Shown piece after piece: positions 36,442 to 45,008 of a stretch of DNA of 64,000 nucleotides. Below the pieces are notes generated by a model. It saw nothing but the letters and a program-made list of their open reading frames with translations, did no database searches and had not been told where the DNA came from. Every line of letters begins with the position of its first letter. Position 1 is the first letter of the stretch. The DNA is from Peribacillus simplex NBRC 15720 = DSM 1321 (GTDB taxonomy: Bacteria; Bacillota; Bacilli; Bacillales; DSM-1321), in the NCBI RefSeq assembly GCF_002243645.1, contig NZ_CP017704.1:2023501-2087500 (forward strand). The letters are read 5' to 3'. The position numbers were made by a program, and so were the translations under genes.

Positions 36442-36457
36442 AGTGACATCTGTCACA
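36442..36457. promoter_or_regulatory. FNR/CRP-type palindrome upstream of qoxA
   Basis: AGTGA-N6-TCACA (TGTGA-N6-TCACT on the minus strand) matches the Bacillus Fnr box. It lies about 120 nt before qoxA and just upstream of a candidate promoter (TTGTCT-N17-TAATAT on the minus strand, -10 at 36413-36408). Confidence 0.55.
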
Positions 36458-36459
36458 TA

Positions 36460-37130
36460 AAGTTCAATAAAAAGCAGTAAGAAGATGGTAAATGAACAGA
36501 AATGTTCGAAAATCTTCAGCAAATGAAATATAATAAATGTTTAATAAATTACCTATGGAAAATCCACTTATCAGTACTAGATTGCAATAGTACCGGTCAC
36601 TTCCCGTTTAATATTACTCTAATATAATGAAATAAAATTTCCACATTATATTCACGTATATATTACCTCAAAACTTCTTAAGATTATGAATTATATTACC
36701 TATCCTGTTAATTAGATATATATCGTAGTAAAACGTGATTTAAAACGGATTTTCTTCACTCGGCCATGGAAGTTGGCAAATGGTTGCCGCATTGTACAAA
36801 ATGCTATATTCATGCTTCAATCCCCTTATGACCCAACACTGGTCAATATTATATATATATAAGGAAACAACGAGTGTGAAATGTAATTGATTCTTTCTTC
36901 TCGCATTACTTATTGACCTAACAGTATTCCTAAAGTGGTCATGGGTGGAAATAATTCAGGTGTCAGTCAAACTTGTTGCAACTATAGTCAAGTTGTTTAT
37001 CAATCAATTTCAGTAGGACAGGACAAAAACTATTTTGGATCAATCAACTCCGACTTTTGGAAACTCACTACTCAAAACCCCATATTGATAACGGAATCCC
37101 TTTTGTATCATCAAGTAAAAGTACATAAAA
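36460..37130. other. Long AT-rich intergenic region
   Basis: About 670 bp with no convincing gene. A 73-codon frame at 36935-37156 lacks a ribosome binding site and runs into a terminator hairpin. Confidence 0.4.
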
Positions 37131-37132
37131 AA

Positions 37133-37263
37133 AACCACGAGAAAAGGACTTTTTAAAAGTGTCCTTTTCTCGTGGATATAGTTCAAAATATAATGTGAAA
37201 ACTTCCTGGCGTTCAGGCAGTTTGGTTTGAATGTCCAAGCACATCGTATGTATTTCAAAGGGT
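37133..37263 (-). ncRNA. Candidate small RNA with own promoter and terminator
   Basis: On the minus strand TTGCAC (37298-37293) and TATATT (37275-37270) are 17 nt apart. About 110 nt further the perfect 15-bp stem CCACGAGAAAAGGAC/GTCCTTTTCTCGTGG ends in T8. Between them there is no start codon with a ribosome binding site. The predicted transcript is about 130 nt. A cre-like sequence lies about 50 nt upstream of the -35 box. Confidence 0.45.
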
Positions 37264-37347
37264 TGCTGAAATATATTTTTGGTACATAACGAGTGCAATA
37301 TATTGTATTGAATTAAAAAGTAGCCAACTGCCAAGTCCTACACAAAA

Positions 37348-37361
37348 TGAAAGCGCATTCA
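37348..37361. promoter_or_regulatory. Orphan cre-like site
   Basis: TGAAAGCGCATTCA matches TGWAANCGNTNWCA at 13 of 14 positions. The only nearby transcription unit it could control is the candidate small RNA. Confidence 0.4.
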
Positions 37362-37479
37362 ATCATTCAGATCAGGTTGATTCAAATTCTTTAGAAAGGC
37401 GAACAGCTCAGCTGGTTATGTTCATTCATGTTAGTTAAGCTGATGTTAGAATGCCAGTTCATTAAGCTACATACCTGGT

Positions 37480-37794
37480 TTAGTTACTGAATTCTGTACT
37501 TCTTTTTGTTTGAGGTTTAGCATTTGATTTAATTTTTATGATTTTAGTCGTTTCCGGTTCAATTCTTTTACCTTTATGTGTATTCATTACCATTTCTTCT
37601 GTCAGGACAAAAAATATACCAACTAGAAAAATTGCAGCTGCGCTTAGTGTGATGGCAATTCCAACAGCGGTAAATATATAATCCTTATTGTAATCGCTTA
37701 CAAAGAAACTTAAAGCAAAAATAATAATTCCGATTACACAACCTGTGCCCGATACCCATTTCACTGCATCTAACATCTTCTGATTAGCTTCCAT
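37480..37794 (-). CDS. Small membrane protein of unknown function (104 aa)
   Basis: Two predicted helices (CVIGIIIFALSFFV, about 19-33, and TAVGIAITLSAAAIFLVGIF, about 42-61) and a basic, probably cytosolic C-terminal tail of about 35 residues. The ATG has AAAGGGG about 8 nt upstream. I do not recognise the family. It stands alone between the qox upstream region and htrA. Confidence 0.6.
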   Translation of the reverse strand: MEANQKMLDAVKWVSGTGCVIGIIIFALSFFVSDYNKDYIFTAVGIAITLSAAAIFLVGIFFVLTEEMVMNTHKGKRIEPETTKIIKIKSNAKPQTKRSTEFSN

Positions 37795-38022
37795 AATTTC
37801 ATCCCCTTTCTTTCTATTTTATGACATTTCACAAATTTGTCAAATCTTTTCTATTTTTTAACATATCCACGATGAAAACCTTGACAAATAGAGGCCGGCA
37901 CTATTCACTTTTAGGTACTAAAGACTATATGAAAGTTCTTCAAAAACAGTGCAAATACACTATCTATTTTTCCGATATTAACCTTTTGTATATTATTAAA
38001 AACTTCTCAACTGCCAATTAAA

Positions 38023-38052
38023 AGACCCCTGATGAATAATCAGGGGTCTAAC
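38023..38052 (-). terminator. Terminator after htrA
   Basis: AGACCCCTGAT (38023-38033) pairs with ATCAGGGGTCT (38039-38049); minus strand continues TTTT. Confidence 0.85.
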
Positions 38053-38058
38053 CACTTT

Positions 38059-39294
38059 CTATGGTTTTTGCAAGGTTAACGTTATCGTTTTCTCTTCAGT
38101 GCCTCGATATACTTTAACCTTTACTTTATCGCCGATTTTCTTATCTGTATATAAGTACTTCCTTAATGCAGCGGCAGTATTTATTTTCGTTCCATCAATC
38201 TCAACGATGATATCCTGTTGCTTAAGCCCTCCATTCGCCGCAGCTGATCCCGCTTCTATACTCGTCACCATTACACCGGCCTTTGCGGCTTCAGGAACAT
38301 TTTGAATGTAATATTGCGGCAGTTCTTCTATACTGGCCAAACTGACTCCTAAGTATGGGCGCGTGATTTTTCCATTTTCAATCAGCTCCGTAACTATCGG
38401 AATCACATCATTACTTGGTATAGCAAACCCTAAGCCTTCCACACCGTTTTCGGAAATCTTCAAACTGTTTATGCCGATCACTTCCCCAGCGGTGTTGATT
38501 AAAGCACCGCCGCTATTGCCAGGGTTGATCGCTGCATCTGTTTGAAGGACATCAAGTTCCCACTCCCCGTCCGAGGTATCGACTGAAATGGAGCGTCCGG
38601 TCGCACTGACGATCCCTTGTGTAACCGATCGTGAAAAATCAAGTCCAAGTGGGTTGCCAATTGCCAATACTTCTTCACCTGGACGCATGCTATCAGAATT
38701 CCCGAATTTAATTCCCTCCGGTGCTTTCGAGGCATCAATTGTCAAAACCGCTAAATCCGTCAAAGCATCAGCCCCGACAACTGCTGCCGTTGCCTTTTGT
38801 CCATCATACAATGAAATTTCGACTTCCTTAGCTCCTTCAATAACATGATTGTTCGTGATGATATAGGCTTTCCCATCAGCTTTTTTATAAATGACCCCTG
38901 AGCCAGTGCCGCTTTCAACCGTTTCGCTCTCGGTGCTTTGCCGCTGGTACGGGTTCTGGGTTTGCATCTCCTGTAAATTCACGACCCCTACAATCGATTT
39001 GGATGCTGATTCGACCATCTGTGCCCTATCATTTGAATCCGTACTTGTCGATAACTTTTCCGCAGTGACACTTTTATTCTTTTCAACACTTTCCGTTTGC
39101 TGTACACCTGCCGTTTTGGTTGACTCATTCACTGAACTTTTCCCTTGATCTATAAAGTCCCCGCCAAATAGAAATACAGACGATGTAACCATAGAAGCAA
39201 CCGTTCCGGAAACAAGGCTGGTTATCCAAAGAGACTTACCCTTTTTCCGTTCTGCCTTGACTCTGACTTGCTCCTCACCATTATAATTCTCCAT
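38059..39294 (-). CDS. htrA: HtrA/DegP-like membrane serine protease
   Basis: 411-residue quality-control protease outside the membrane. A basic N-terminus and one membrane helix (about 21-45) are followed by a low-complexity Ser/Thr/Glu linker. The trypsin-like domain has the triad His150 (ITNNHVIEG), Asp180 (DALTDLAVL) and Ser261 (INPGNSGGAL). One PDZ domain (about 310-405) carries GVMVTSIEAGSAAANGGL. The ATG has AGGAGGG upstream. B. subtilis has three paralogues (HtrA, HtrB, YyxA); which one this matches is not settled. CssR control is expected by family, but no site was identified. Confidence 0.9.
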   Translation of the reverse strand: MENYNGEEQVRVKAERKKGKSLWITSLVSGTVASMVTSSVFLFGGDFIDQGKSSVNESTKTAGVQQTESVEKNKSVTAEKLSTSTDSNDRAQMVESASKSIVGVVNLQEMQTQNPYQRQSTESETVESGTGSGVIYKKADGKAYIITNNHVIEGAKEVEISLYDGQKATAAVVGADALTDLAVLTIDASKAPEGIKFGNSDSMRPGEEVLAIGNPLGLDFSRSVTQGIVSATGRSISVDTSDGEWELDVLQTDAAINPGNSGGALINTAGEVIGINSLKISENGVEGLGFAIPSNDVIPIVTELIENGKITRPYLGVSLASIEELPQYYIQNVPEAAKAGVMVTSIEAGSAAANGGLKQQDIIVEIDGTKINTAAALRKYLYTDKKIGDKVKVKVYRGTEEKTITLTLQKP

Positions 39295-39438
39295 CTTTAT
39301 CCCTCCTATGATTGTCCTTTACTTGGCTCAATCATAAACAGTAAATATTAAAAAATTCTTAAGAAAATAAAGAATAAGGCGACCTTTTTACAAAAATTAT
39401 AAAATTTTATCGAATCCTGTATTTTGCGGCGTCACAAA

Positions 39439-39470
39439 ATAAAAAGGCCTCAACAGGGGCCTTCAATTCC
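39439..39470 (-). terminator. Terminator after the lipoprotein gene
   Basis: On the minus strand AAGGCC...GGCCTT runs into T5. Confidence 0.7.
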
Positions 39471-39485
39471 ACCATTCAGTTATCC

Positions 39486-40181
39486 TTACATGACTTCATA
39501 TACTTCTTTAGTCTTCTTATTCACGCCATACCAGCCCCAAGTAGTGGTGTGGCCACTTTTCTGACTAGGTTCATCCACCTCGAAAACATGAAAAATATAA
39601 TCTCCCTTTTCGGCATCATGATCATATTCGATATGCAAATGCGGAAAGTTTTCCATATCCACGTAATCCTTCACAAGCTTCTCCGCCTGAGATTTACTTA
39701 ATGTACTAACCGAATCCTTGCTTCCTTCTTTGCCTTTTGTTTCCGTAGCCGCCTTATCTTCTACTTTAGATCCGTCCTTAGTTGTTTCCTCCGCCGGTTC
39801 CATTTCGTCATTTCCCTCTACTGCTTCTATCGTGGCAGAGTCTGATACCGGGTGCATTTCCACCGCCTTTGCAACCATTAGTTTACCTTCCCGGTATTTT
39901 GCTTTATATGCGGTTGCTTCTTCAAAATCTCTTTTGGCCGAATCAAAATCCTGTTCGTCGTATTTCTTCATACCACTCGCCAGAAAACCTGAAAGATCCA
40001 TTAACTCCCTTGCTTCCGGTGTTTTTGCTTCTTTATAAGCTAATTCAAATGCCTCGTGGGCTTCTAAATAATTTTCCTCATTCAACTGACTTTTCCCTAA
40101 ATCCATATTGGAATCATAATTCCTTGTTACGCAGCCTGAAGCAATCAACACCAAAAAAATAACCATGATTGACCTCTTCAC
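39486..40181 (-). CDS. Lipoprotein with TPR-like helices
   Basis: About 231 residues. Lipobox IASGC gives a lipid-anchored cysteine at about residue 17. The region about 25-105 is helical and TPR-like (YLEAHEAFELAYKEAK, DFDSAKRDFEEATAYKAKY). An acidic/lysine-rich linker follows, then a C-terminal domain of about 70 residues (KLVKDYVDMENFPHLH, TTTWGWYGVNKKTKEVYEVM) that looks like a small beta domain. The GTG at 40181 was chosen because AGGAGA lies 6-7 nt before it; the open frame extends to 40196. The function is unknown. Confidence 0.75.
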   Translation of the reverse strand: MKRSIMVIFLVLIASGCVTRNYDSNMDLGKSQLNEENYLEAHEAFELAYKEAKTPEARELMDLSGFLASGMKKYDEQDFDSAKRDFEEATAYKAKYREGKLMVAKAVEMHPVSDSATIEAVEGNDEMEPAEETTKDGSKVEDKAATETKGKEGSKDSVSTLSKSQAEKLVKDYVDMENFPHLHIEYDHDAEKGDYIFHVFEVDEPSQKSGHTTTWGWYGVNKKTKEVYEVM

Positions 40182-40355
40182 TATATCTCTCCTCACTTTT
40201 CCATAATATTCTGTAAATCTATCTTAAACCATTTGATAAGAAATCCGATACCTCTATTTCCTATCATTTTCATTAAGGAAATGTTTACTTTCATGATTAA
40301 CTTTTTACAAATAGTGGTACAGAATAGATAAACGCTTGAAAGGATGATAAGCAGA

Positions 40356-40712
40356 ATGATGCAGGAAAAACAGACCTATCATGTCGATTTGGTCAGCGGC
40401 GACGTACTTGGACAAAAACTTGAAGAGAATCCGAGCTTCACTGTATACGCAACCGATGAGGAACTTGCAGAATTAAAACAATGCTTGGAGGAACACCGGA
40501 CAGATGACCTGGAGTCATATGCCCGTTCACATGTGCCCTACCTTCTTTATCATCATGACCGGGCAAATGATAAATACGATGCAGCCATGAAAAGGCTTTA
40601 TGCCCTCATTTATAAATTAGGGGATGAAACGGCACGAAACCATATTGAAGAAATCGGCATTTTGAAAGATAACAAATTCGAGGGACAAGAAGAAGTGCAA
40701 AAGTTCAAATAA
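40356..40712 (+). CDS. Conserved hypothetical soluble protein (about 118 aa)
   Basis: Soluble, mostly helical protein (MMQEKQTYHVDLVSGDVL, then KQCLEEHRTDDLESYARSHV and YDAAMKRLYALIYKLGD). No known motif was recognised. The start is uncertain: ATG codons at 40344, 40356 and 40359 are in frame, and AAAGG lies just before the first. I prefer 40356 for spacing. It has its own strong terminator. Confidence 0.6.
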   Translation: MMQEKQTYHVDLVSGDVLGQKLEENPSFTVYATDEELAELKQCLEEHRTDDLESYARSHVPYLLYHHDRANDKYDAAMKRLYALIYKLGDETARNHIEEIGILKDNKFEGQEEVQKFK

Positions 40713-40719
40713 GAAATAT

Positions 40720-40756
40720 GAACAGAACCTGAAATTCAAAGGTTCTGTTCTTTTAT
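40720..40756 (+). terminator. Terminator after the hypothetical gene
   Basis: GAACAGAACCT (40720-40730) pairs perfectly with AGGTTCTGTTC (40740-40750), then TTTT. Confidence 0.85.
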
Positions 40757-40785
40757 GATTAAGTTTCAAAAGGTTCCCCCCATAA

Positions 40786-40808
40786 AAAAAAACCATTTTG
40801 TGGTTTAT
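40786..40808 (-). terminator. Terminator-like hairpin downstream of the XRE gene
   Basis: AACCA/TGGTT around CAAAA; the minus strand continues with T9. Confidence 0.6.
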
Positions 40809-40834
40809 TAAATAGTTTTATTAGCAGAGTTCTT

Positions 40835-41287
40835 TCAATCTACATATTTATCTTTCAAATAATCTGAACCAATACCACCAATAACCATCAAAGCTAATGG
40901 TAAAAAATTCGATACAACTGGCATACTTTTTAAAATGGTAATATCCGTGCCAACAAATTTGTTAAGACCAAAAATAATTAATTTTGACACTAACAAAAAT
41001 GCACCTAGTAATAACACGATATCAAAAAACATTTTCCTTTTTGGAAATGCTAACTGCTTACTTTCCCGTATTATTTTTTCTTTCAATTCCTCGTCACTCC
41101 TTAATAATTCATCTACTGTAATTTGAAATAAATCACTTAAATTAATGAGTACTTCAATACTTGGATAATTTTTTCCCGTTTCCCATTTTGACACAGATTG
41201 GCGACTCACATGAATCTTCTCTGCAAGATCATTTTGTGACCAATTTCTTTTTTCTCGTTCTTTTTTTAATCGCTCGCTAAATATCAT
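40835..41287 (-). CDS. XRE-family regulator with membrane anchor
   Basis: 150 residues. The N-terminal helix-turn-helix (SERLKKEREKRNWSQNDLAE, VSRQSVSKWETGKNYPSIEV; about 3-60) is followed by two predicted membrane helices (about 87-107 and 122-141). DNA-binding proteins tethered to the membrane like this are common in Firmicutes and often sit beside the transporter or toxin they control; none is adjacent here. The ATG at 41287 begins the conserved domain, but its ribosome binding site is weak (AAAGGCG about 14 nt away). Confidence 0.75.
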   Translation of the reverse strand: MIFSERLKKEREKRNWSQNDLAEKIHVSRQSVSKWETGKNYPSIEVLINLSDLFQITVDELLRSDEELKEKIIRESKQLAFPKRKMFFDIVLLLGAFLLVSKLIIFGLNKFVGTDITILKSMPVVSNFLPLALMVIGGIGSDYLKDKYVD

Positions 41288-41387
41288 AATGAGTTCATCG
41301 CCTTTCCTTACTCCTAGTATTGTGAGATGAATTATGCAAAGTAAAGATAGTAATAAGCGCATTACTATGCAACTTATGAGTGACACC

Positions 41388-41461
41388 GAAGAAAACCTTG
41401 ATATATCAAGGGAATCAGTTTAATTTTCCGGAACTGCTGTAAGTTTTTTCTTTTAAAAAAC
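41388..41461. other. Short intergenic stretch before the decayed repeat
   Basis: Nothing recognised. Confidence 0.3.
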
Positions 41462-41585
41462 GTTCCAGTTGATTTCAAAAATCCGCTCCATTTCCGCCGA
41501 CTGTCTGCCAATCTTCCTCACCGCAAGCGCCTGTGGGGTCTCGGCTAGCCAGTTATTCGGCAGGAGTGTCGCAAATTTCTTCAAT
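41462..41585. repeat. Decayed copy of a dispersed Bacillaceae intergenic repeat
   Basis: A GC-rich island in AT-rich DNA: CAGTTGATTTC, CCGCTCCATTTCCGC, CCTGTGGGGTCTC and GGCAGGAGTGTCGCAAATTT occur in the order I remember from a repeat of about 130 bp common between genes in Bacillaceae. The usual closing 'CCGCTCCAATCAAC' end is lost. Family recall is from memory. Confidence 0.5.
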
Positions 41586-42166
41586 CTAAGAGTAGTTATT
41601 GTAAGCAACTACTCAATCATATAATTTTTTTATCCAATAAGCCATCTTACTATTACATATATCAAGAATTAACTAATTAACCTCAATTTGAAAAAAAGCC
41701 TTGTATAGACAAGATTTTTAAATCTATTTTTTATAAATCCCGCTTGTTTAATTAAACGAAGCATTTTTATATTTCGCTCTTTGAACTCTTTTGCACTAAT
41801 ACTCTTTCACAGTATAACAACAGGCAATTATCAAAGGTTAGTAAGCTTAATATCGTTACATTCAGACTCTAATTGTAGAACTTTATCTTTTCATTATGAA
41901 GTTGTCCTGCACATGCAAAAAAAAGGTTGCCTCAGCAACCCTCACTATAATGAAGGAACTGTCTCCAGCTCCCGGTATGAATTCATTGCGTTGAACGTAA
42001 TAATTAGTTCTCATAACGTTTCATTCATTTGAAGAAACACTCTCATTATCGGAAAATGATTCCCACGTTGTACATAAAGTTCGTAGACTGGAATTAAAAG
42101 AGTGGAACATTTAATCTTTTGGGTTCACTTCAATGAAAGATCCTTTTTATTCACAATTTAGTTTAC
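41586..42166. other. Intergenic region downstream of hmp
   Basis: GGTTGC-CTCA-GCAACC at 41926-41941 with an A run before it forms a terminator on the minus strand, 225 nt past the hmp stop. The stretch between holds a minus-strand frame reading STLLIPVYELYVQRG without a start, possibly decayed coding DNA. Confidence 0.4.
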
Positions 42167-43387
42167 TTATTTTTCTCCTAAAATAGCGAGTGGACTAAAT
42201 ACTTCATAATGAATATGGTCTTTCGATACACTCCATTTATTTAGGGCCTCATTGATTGCTTCCATAAAAGGAATAGGTCCGCAGAAATAAAAATTAGCCT
42301 CTTTTGATGGAACGATAGATTGCAGGAAGTCTAAACCAACGTATCCTTCTTTATCAAAATGCCCAGAGGTTCGATCGGCTTCTGTTGGTGCACCATAGAC
42401 TACAAATGATTTTATATGTTGATGTTCATTCACTATTTGTTGCAGATGATCTTTAAAAGCATGTGTTTGACTATTGCTTGTTGCATGGATAAACGTAACC
42501 TGACGTTGTGGTTGCTTTTCTATAATGGTATTTAACATGCTAAGCAAAGGTGTAATGCCAATACCGCCACTAATTAGAACAACGGGTAAATCAGTGTTAT
42601 CCAGTTCGAAGTCACCTGCTGGAGCAGAAAATTGCAGCGTATCTCCAACTTGCAGCTGTCTATGTAAATAGTTAGATACAATTCCAGATGGAGCATCTCC
42701 ATGGGCATCTTCACGTTTAACACTAATTCGGTAGTAATCCTTACCAGGTGAATCCGAAAGACTGTAATGGCGTATGTGCGTATATTTCTCGCCAGGAACT
42801 TCAGCCTTAAGTGTTAGGTATTGCCCAGCATGATAGGAGGCAATGGGTTTTCCGTCTGTAGGCTTTAGATAAAAGGAGGTTACCACATCACTTTCTTTTA
42901 TCTTTTTATCGATATTGAAGCTTCGATATCCTTCCCATCCACCAGGCTGATGTTCTGTTTCCTCATAAAGGTTTTTTTCAATATCAATAAAGGCATCTGC
43001 AATATAGCCATAGGCCTTTCCCCATGCCTCTATGATTTCATCTGTGGCTGCGTCACCCAACACATCTTTAACTGCTTGAAGCAACGTTTCACCTACAACC
43101 GGATACTGTTCAGGCTTGACCCCTATCGCACGATGTTTCTCAGTAACTCTTTTAATTACAGGTTTTATCGCTTCAAGGTTCGTAATATGTTCACCTGCAG
43201 CATAGACAGCATACCCCAAGGCCTCTTGTTGAATTCCTCTTTTTTGGTTCGTTTGGTTAAAAAGGTTATACAAATCAGGAGCTTTTGAAAATAGTAATTC
43301 ATAAAATCTCTTTCCTATTGGTTTACTATGTTCCTTGAGAACAGGTGCTGTTGACTGAACGATTTCTATGGTCTTAGCATCAAGCAT
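42167..43387 (-). CDS. hmp: Flavohaemoprotein (nitric oxide dioxygenase)
   Basis: 406 residues. It oxidises NO to nitrate in the cytosol using NAD(P)H. The globin domain (about 1-140) carries GYAVYAAGEHI with the proximal-haem region. The FAD domain has IRHYSLSDSPGKDYY (about 205-219), and the NAD domain has VVLISGGIGITPLLSML (about 270-286) and FYFCGPIPFMEAI. ATG with GAGGAGG upstream. NO-responsive control by NsrR or ResD is expected, but no clear box was found. Confidence 0.94.
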   Translation of the reverse strand: MLDAKTIEIVQSTAPVLKEHSKPIGKRFYELLFSKAPDLYNLFNQTNQKRGIQQEALGYAVYAAGEHITNLEAIKPVIKRVTEKHRAIGVKPEQYPVVGETLLQAVKDVLGDAATDEIIEAWGKAYGYIADAFIDIEKNLYEETEHQPGGWEGYRSFNIDKKIKESDVVTSFYLKPTDGKPIASYHAGQYLTLKAEVPGEKYTHIRHYSLSDSPGKDYYRISVKREDAHGDAPSGIVSNYLHRQLQVGDTLQFSAPAGDFELDNTDLPVVLISGGIGITPLLSMLNTIIEKQPQRQVTFIHATSNSQTHAFKDHLQQIVNEHQHIKSFVVYGAPTEADRTSGHFDKEGYVGLDFLQSIVPSKEANFYFCGPIPFMEAINEALNKWSVSKDHIHYEVFSPLAILGEK

Positions 43388-43560
43388 GTTAAAATTTCCT
43401 CCTCAAATTTCAGGGATATATACTGTAAATAGCATTCCCACTTAATATTGGAGTAAACATGATATTTGGGCCCTGTTCACTTATCACTTACCAACCCAAA
43501 CTTCTTACTAAAGGCAGGCTTCCGCCCATTTGGAGATTTTGAAATCCCTTAAGATAATTC

Positions 43561-43596
43561 AAAGACACCATACCTATTAGTACGGTGTCTTTTGTT
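43561..43596. terminator. Terminator downstream of fabH
   Basis: AAAGACACCATAC pairs with GTACGGTGTCTTT with one mismatch; T-rich on both sides. Confidence 0.75.
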
Positions 43597-43674
43597 ATTT
43601 TAGTATCCTTGGTAACTTAACTGACCCTTTATATCAATAAGAACAAAGCTGCTGATCAGTAACAGAAAAAAGTG

Positions 43675-44658
43675 TTATAGGGTCCAATTGATAAGCAATC
43701 CTGCTTGTGCTAACCCACCACCGAAACCATATAATAAAATCTTCTCACCATTATTGAGCTTTCCTTCATTTACTCCTTGATCTAAAGCTAATGGTATTGT
43801 TGCTGAAGAAGTATTTCCATACTCCACTAAGCTATATAAAGTACGCTCAATTGGAAAGCCACTTCTATCACATATTGACTCAATCATTCTTAAATTTGCA
43901 CTATGCGGTACAAACCAATCAACTTCATTCAAATGAAATTCAGTATTTTTCATCACAGTTTGCATTCCTTTTGGAACAGTAGTAACAGCCCATTTATAAA
44001 CCTCACGTCCATTTTGTACAAGGTTACCACTATTATTCAAGTCTTCACCATTTATACGTGTCGATAGGTTTGTACTATATAAATTTTTTCCGCCTTCTCC
44101 TTCCGAATATAAATGTGAAGAAATAAAACTTGGCTGTTTTTCATCATATTCTACAAGAACTGCTCCTCCACCATCTCCAAATAAAATACAAGTGGCTCGA
44201 TCTTCATAGTCCATAATTTTAGATAAAGTATCAGCTCCAATAACAAGAACTTTCTTATTTAAACCAGATGTTACTAATCCATTAGCCACATGCAACCCAT
44301 AAGTAAATCCTGCACAAGCAGCGTTTAAATCAATAGCTCCAGTATTCTTAATACCTAGCTTTGCTTGGACTAAAGAAGCTACACTTGGAGTGTTGAAATC
44401 AGGTGTAAAGGTACAGACAATAATCATATCAACATCTTCGACAGATTTATCATACCTTTCCATTAAATCCTTTACAGCTTTATAACTTATATCACTAGTA
44501 AACTCTTCTTCATGTGCAATTCTTCGCTCTTTAATACCAGTACGTTTAACAATCCATTCATCATTGGTTTCAATCATTTTTTCTAAGTCCTTATTTGTTA
44601 ACCTTTTTTCTGGAACATAAGAACCTATCGCAGTAATACGTGCTTTGGATTTGAACAT
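43675..44658 (-). CDS. fabH: Beta-ketoacyl-ACP synthase III
   Basis: 327 residues. It condenses acyl-CoA primers with malonyl-ACP to start (branched) fatty acid synthesis. The catalytic triad is Cys in DLNAACAGFTYG (about 112), His in WFVPHSANLRM (about 246) and Asn in YGNTSSATIP (about 276). The frame is open to 44691, but the ATG at 44658 has GAGGTGG upstream and begins the conserved sequence. It is separate from fabF, resembling the second enzyme FabHB. A FapR operator overlaps its promoter. Confidence 0.9.
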   Translation of the reverse strand: MFKSKARITAIGSYVPEKRLTNKDLEKMIETNDEWIVKRTGIKERRIAHEEEFTSDISYKAVKDLMERYDKSVEDVDMIIVCTFTPDFNTPSVASLVQAKLGIKNTGAIDLNAACAGFTYGLHVANGLVTSGLNKKVLVIGADTLSKIMDYEDRATCILFGDGGGAVLVEYDEKQPSFISSHLYSEGEGGKNLYSTNLSTRINGEDLNNSGNLVQNGREVYKWAVTTVPKGMQTVMKNTEFHLNEVDWFVPHSANLRMIESICDRSGFPIERTLYSLVEYGNTSSATIPLALDQGVNEGKLNNGEKILLYGFGGGLAQAGLLINWTL

Positions 44659-44705
44659 AAAATAACCACCTCGTGTTATGAATTGCATCAATTTTATAAC
44701 TGATA

Positions 44706-44722
44706 TTAATACCTGGTACTAA
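44706..44722. promoter_or_regulatory. FapR operator
   Basis: TTAATACCTGGTACTAA differs from the FapR consensus TTAGTACCTRRTACTAA at one position and lies directly downstream of the -10 box. Confidence 0.8.
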
Positions 44723-44910
44723 TTATAAAGTAAAAAAAATCTTATGCAACTACCGGTCCTTTTAAATCCATAAGAAAAAGAGCTGAACGACAAAGAACGA
44801 TCGCAAATGATAATATAAGAAGATTCTGCTCCTAAATAGTAAGGTATATCGTAGCCAGAGCATCCTGTTAAAACATACGCTTCTTGGTTGTTCTCATTTT
44901 GATTTAACAC
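44719..44910 (-). pseudogene. Probable decayed copy of an HxlR-type regulator gene
   Basis: A 63-codon frame follows AAAGGAGAG but begins at a GTG with no spacing. Its leader (44907-44927) is the same as that of the intact HxlR gene (45978-45998) at 20 of 21 bases. The middle (GCSGYDIPYYLGAESSYIII) aligns loosely with GFGYTLSLIGGKYKMIIM of that regulator before losing similarity, and the 3' end runs into the fabH promoter. A short unrelated protein remains possible. Confidence 0.35.
44722..44749 (-). promoter_or_regulatory. Sigma-A promoter of fabH
   Basis: TTGCAT (44749-44744) and TATAAT (44727-44722) are 16 nt apart on the minus strand, overlapping the FapR operator. Confidence 0.7.
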
Positions 44911-44936
44911 TCTCCTTTAGGTAAGTACCTATACTA

Positions 44937-44971
44937 AAAGTGCATACTTACGTACTTGCAGAGTGCACTTT
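44937..44971. promoter_or_regulatory. Inverted repeat upstream of the NQO-type reductase gene
   Basis: AAAGTGCA (44937-44944) and TGCACTTT (44964-44971) flank TACTTACGTACTT. TAAGTAC/TATAC half-sites recur at 44922-44934 and upstream of the HxlR gene. A likely HxlR operator. Confidence 0.45.
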
Positions 44972-45008
44972 ATACTTAAGATAAATAATAATTAAGGAGG
45001 AGAAATCT

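Noticed and set aside
36935..37156. 73-codon plus-strand frame starting MVMGGNNSG
   Set aside because: No proper ribosome binding site, unusual composition, and it ends inside the terminator hairpin.
37068..37334. 88-codon minus-strand frame
   Set aside because: It has no ribosome binding site and runs straight through the strong terminator stem at 37138-37170, so its coding look comes from the hairpin.
43388..43480. NsrR or ResD site before hmp
   Set aside because: An ATGCTATTTACAGTATAT stretch is only loosely similar to the NsrR palindrome.
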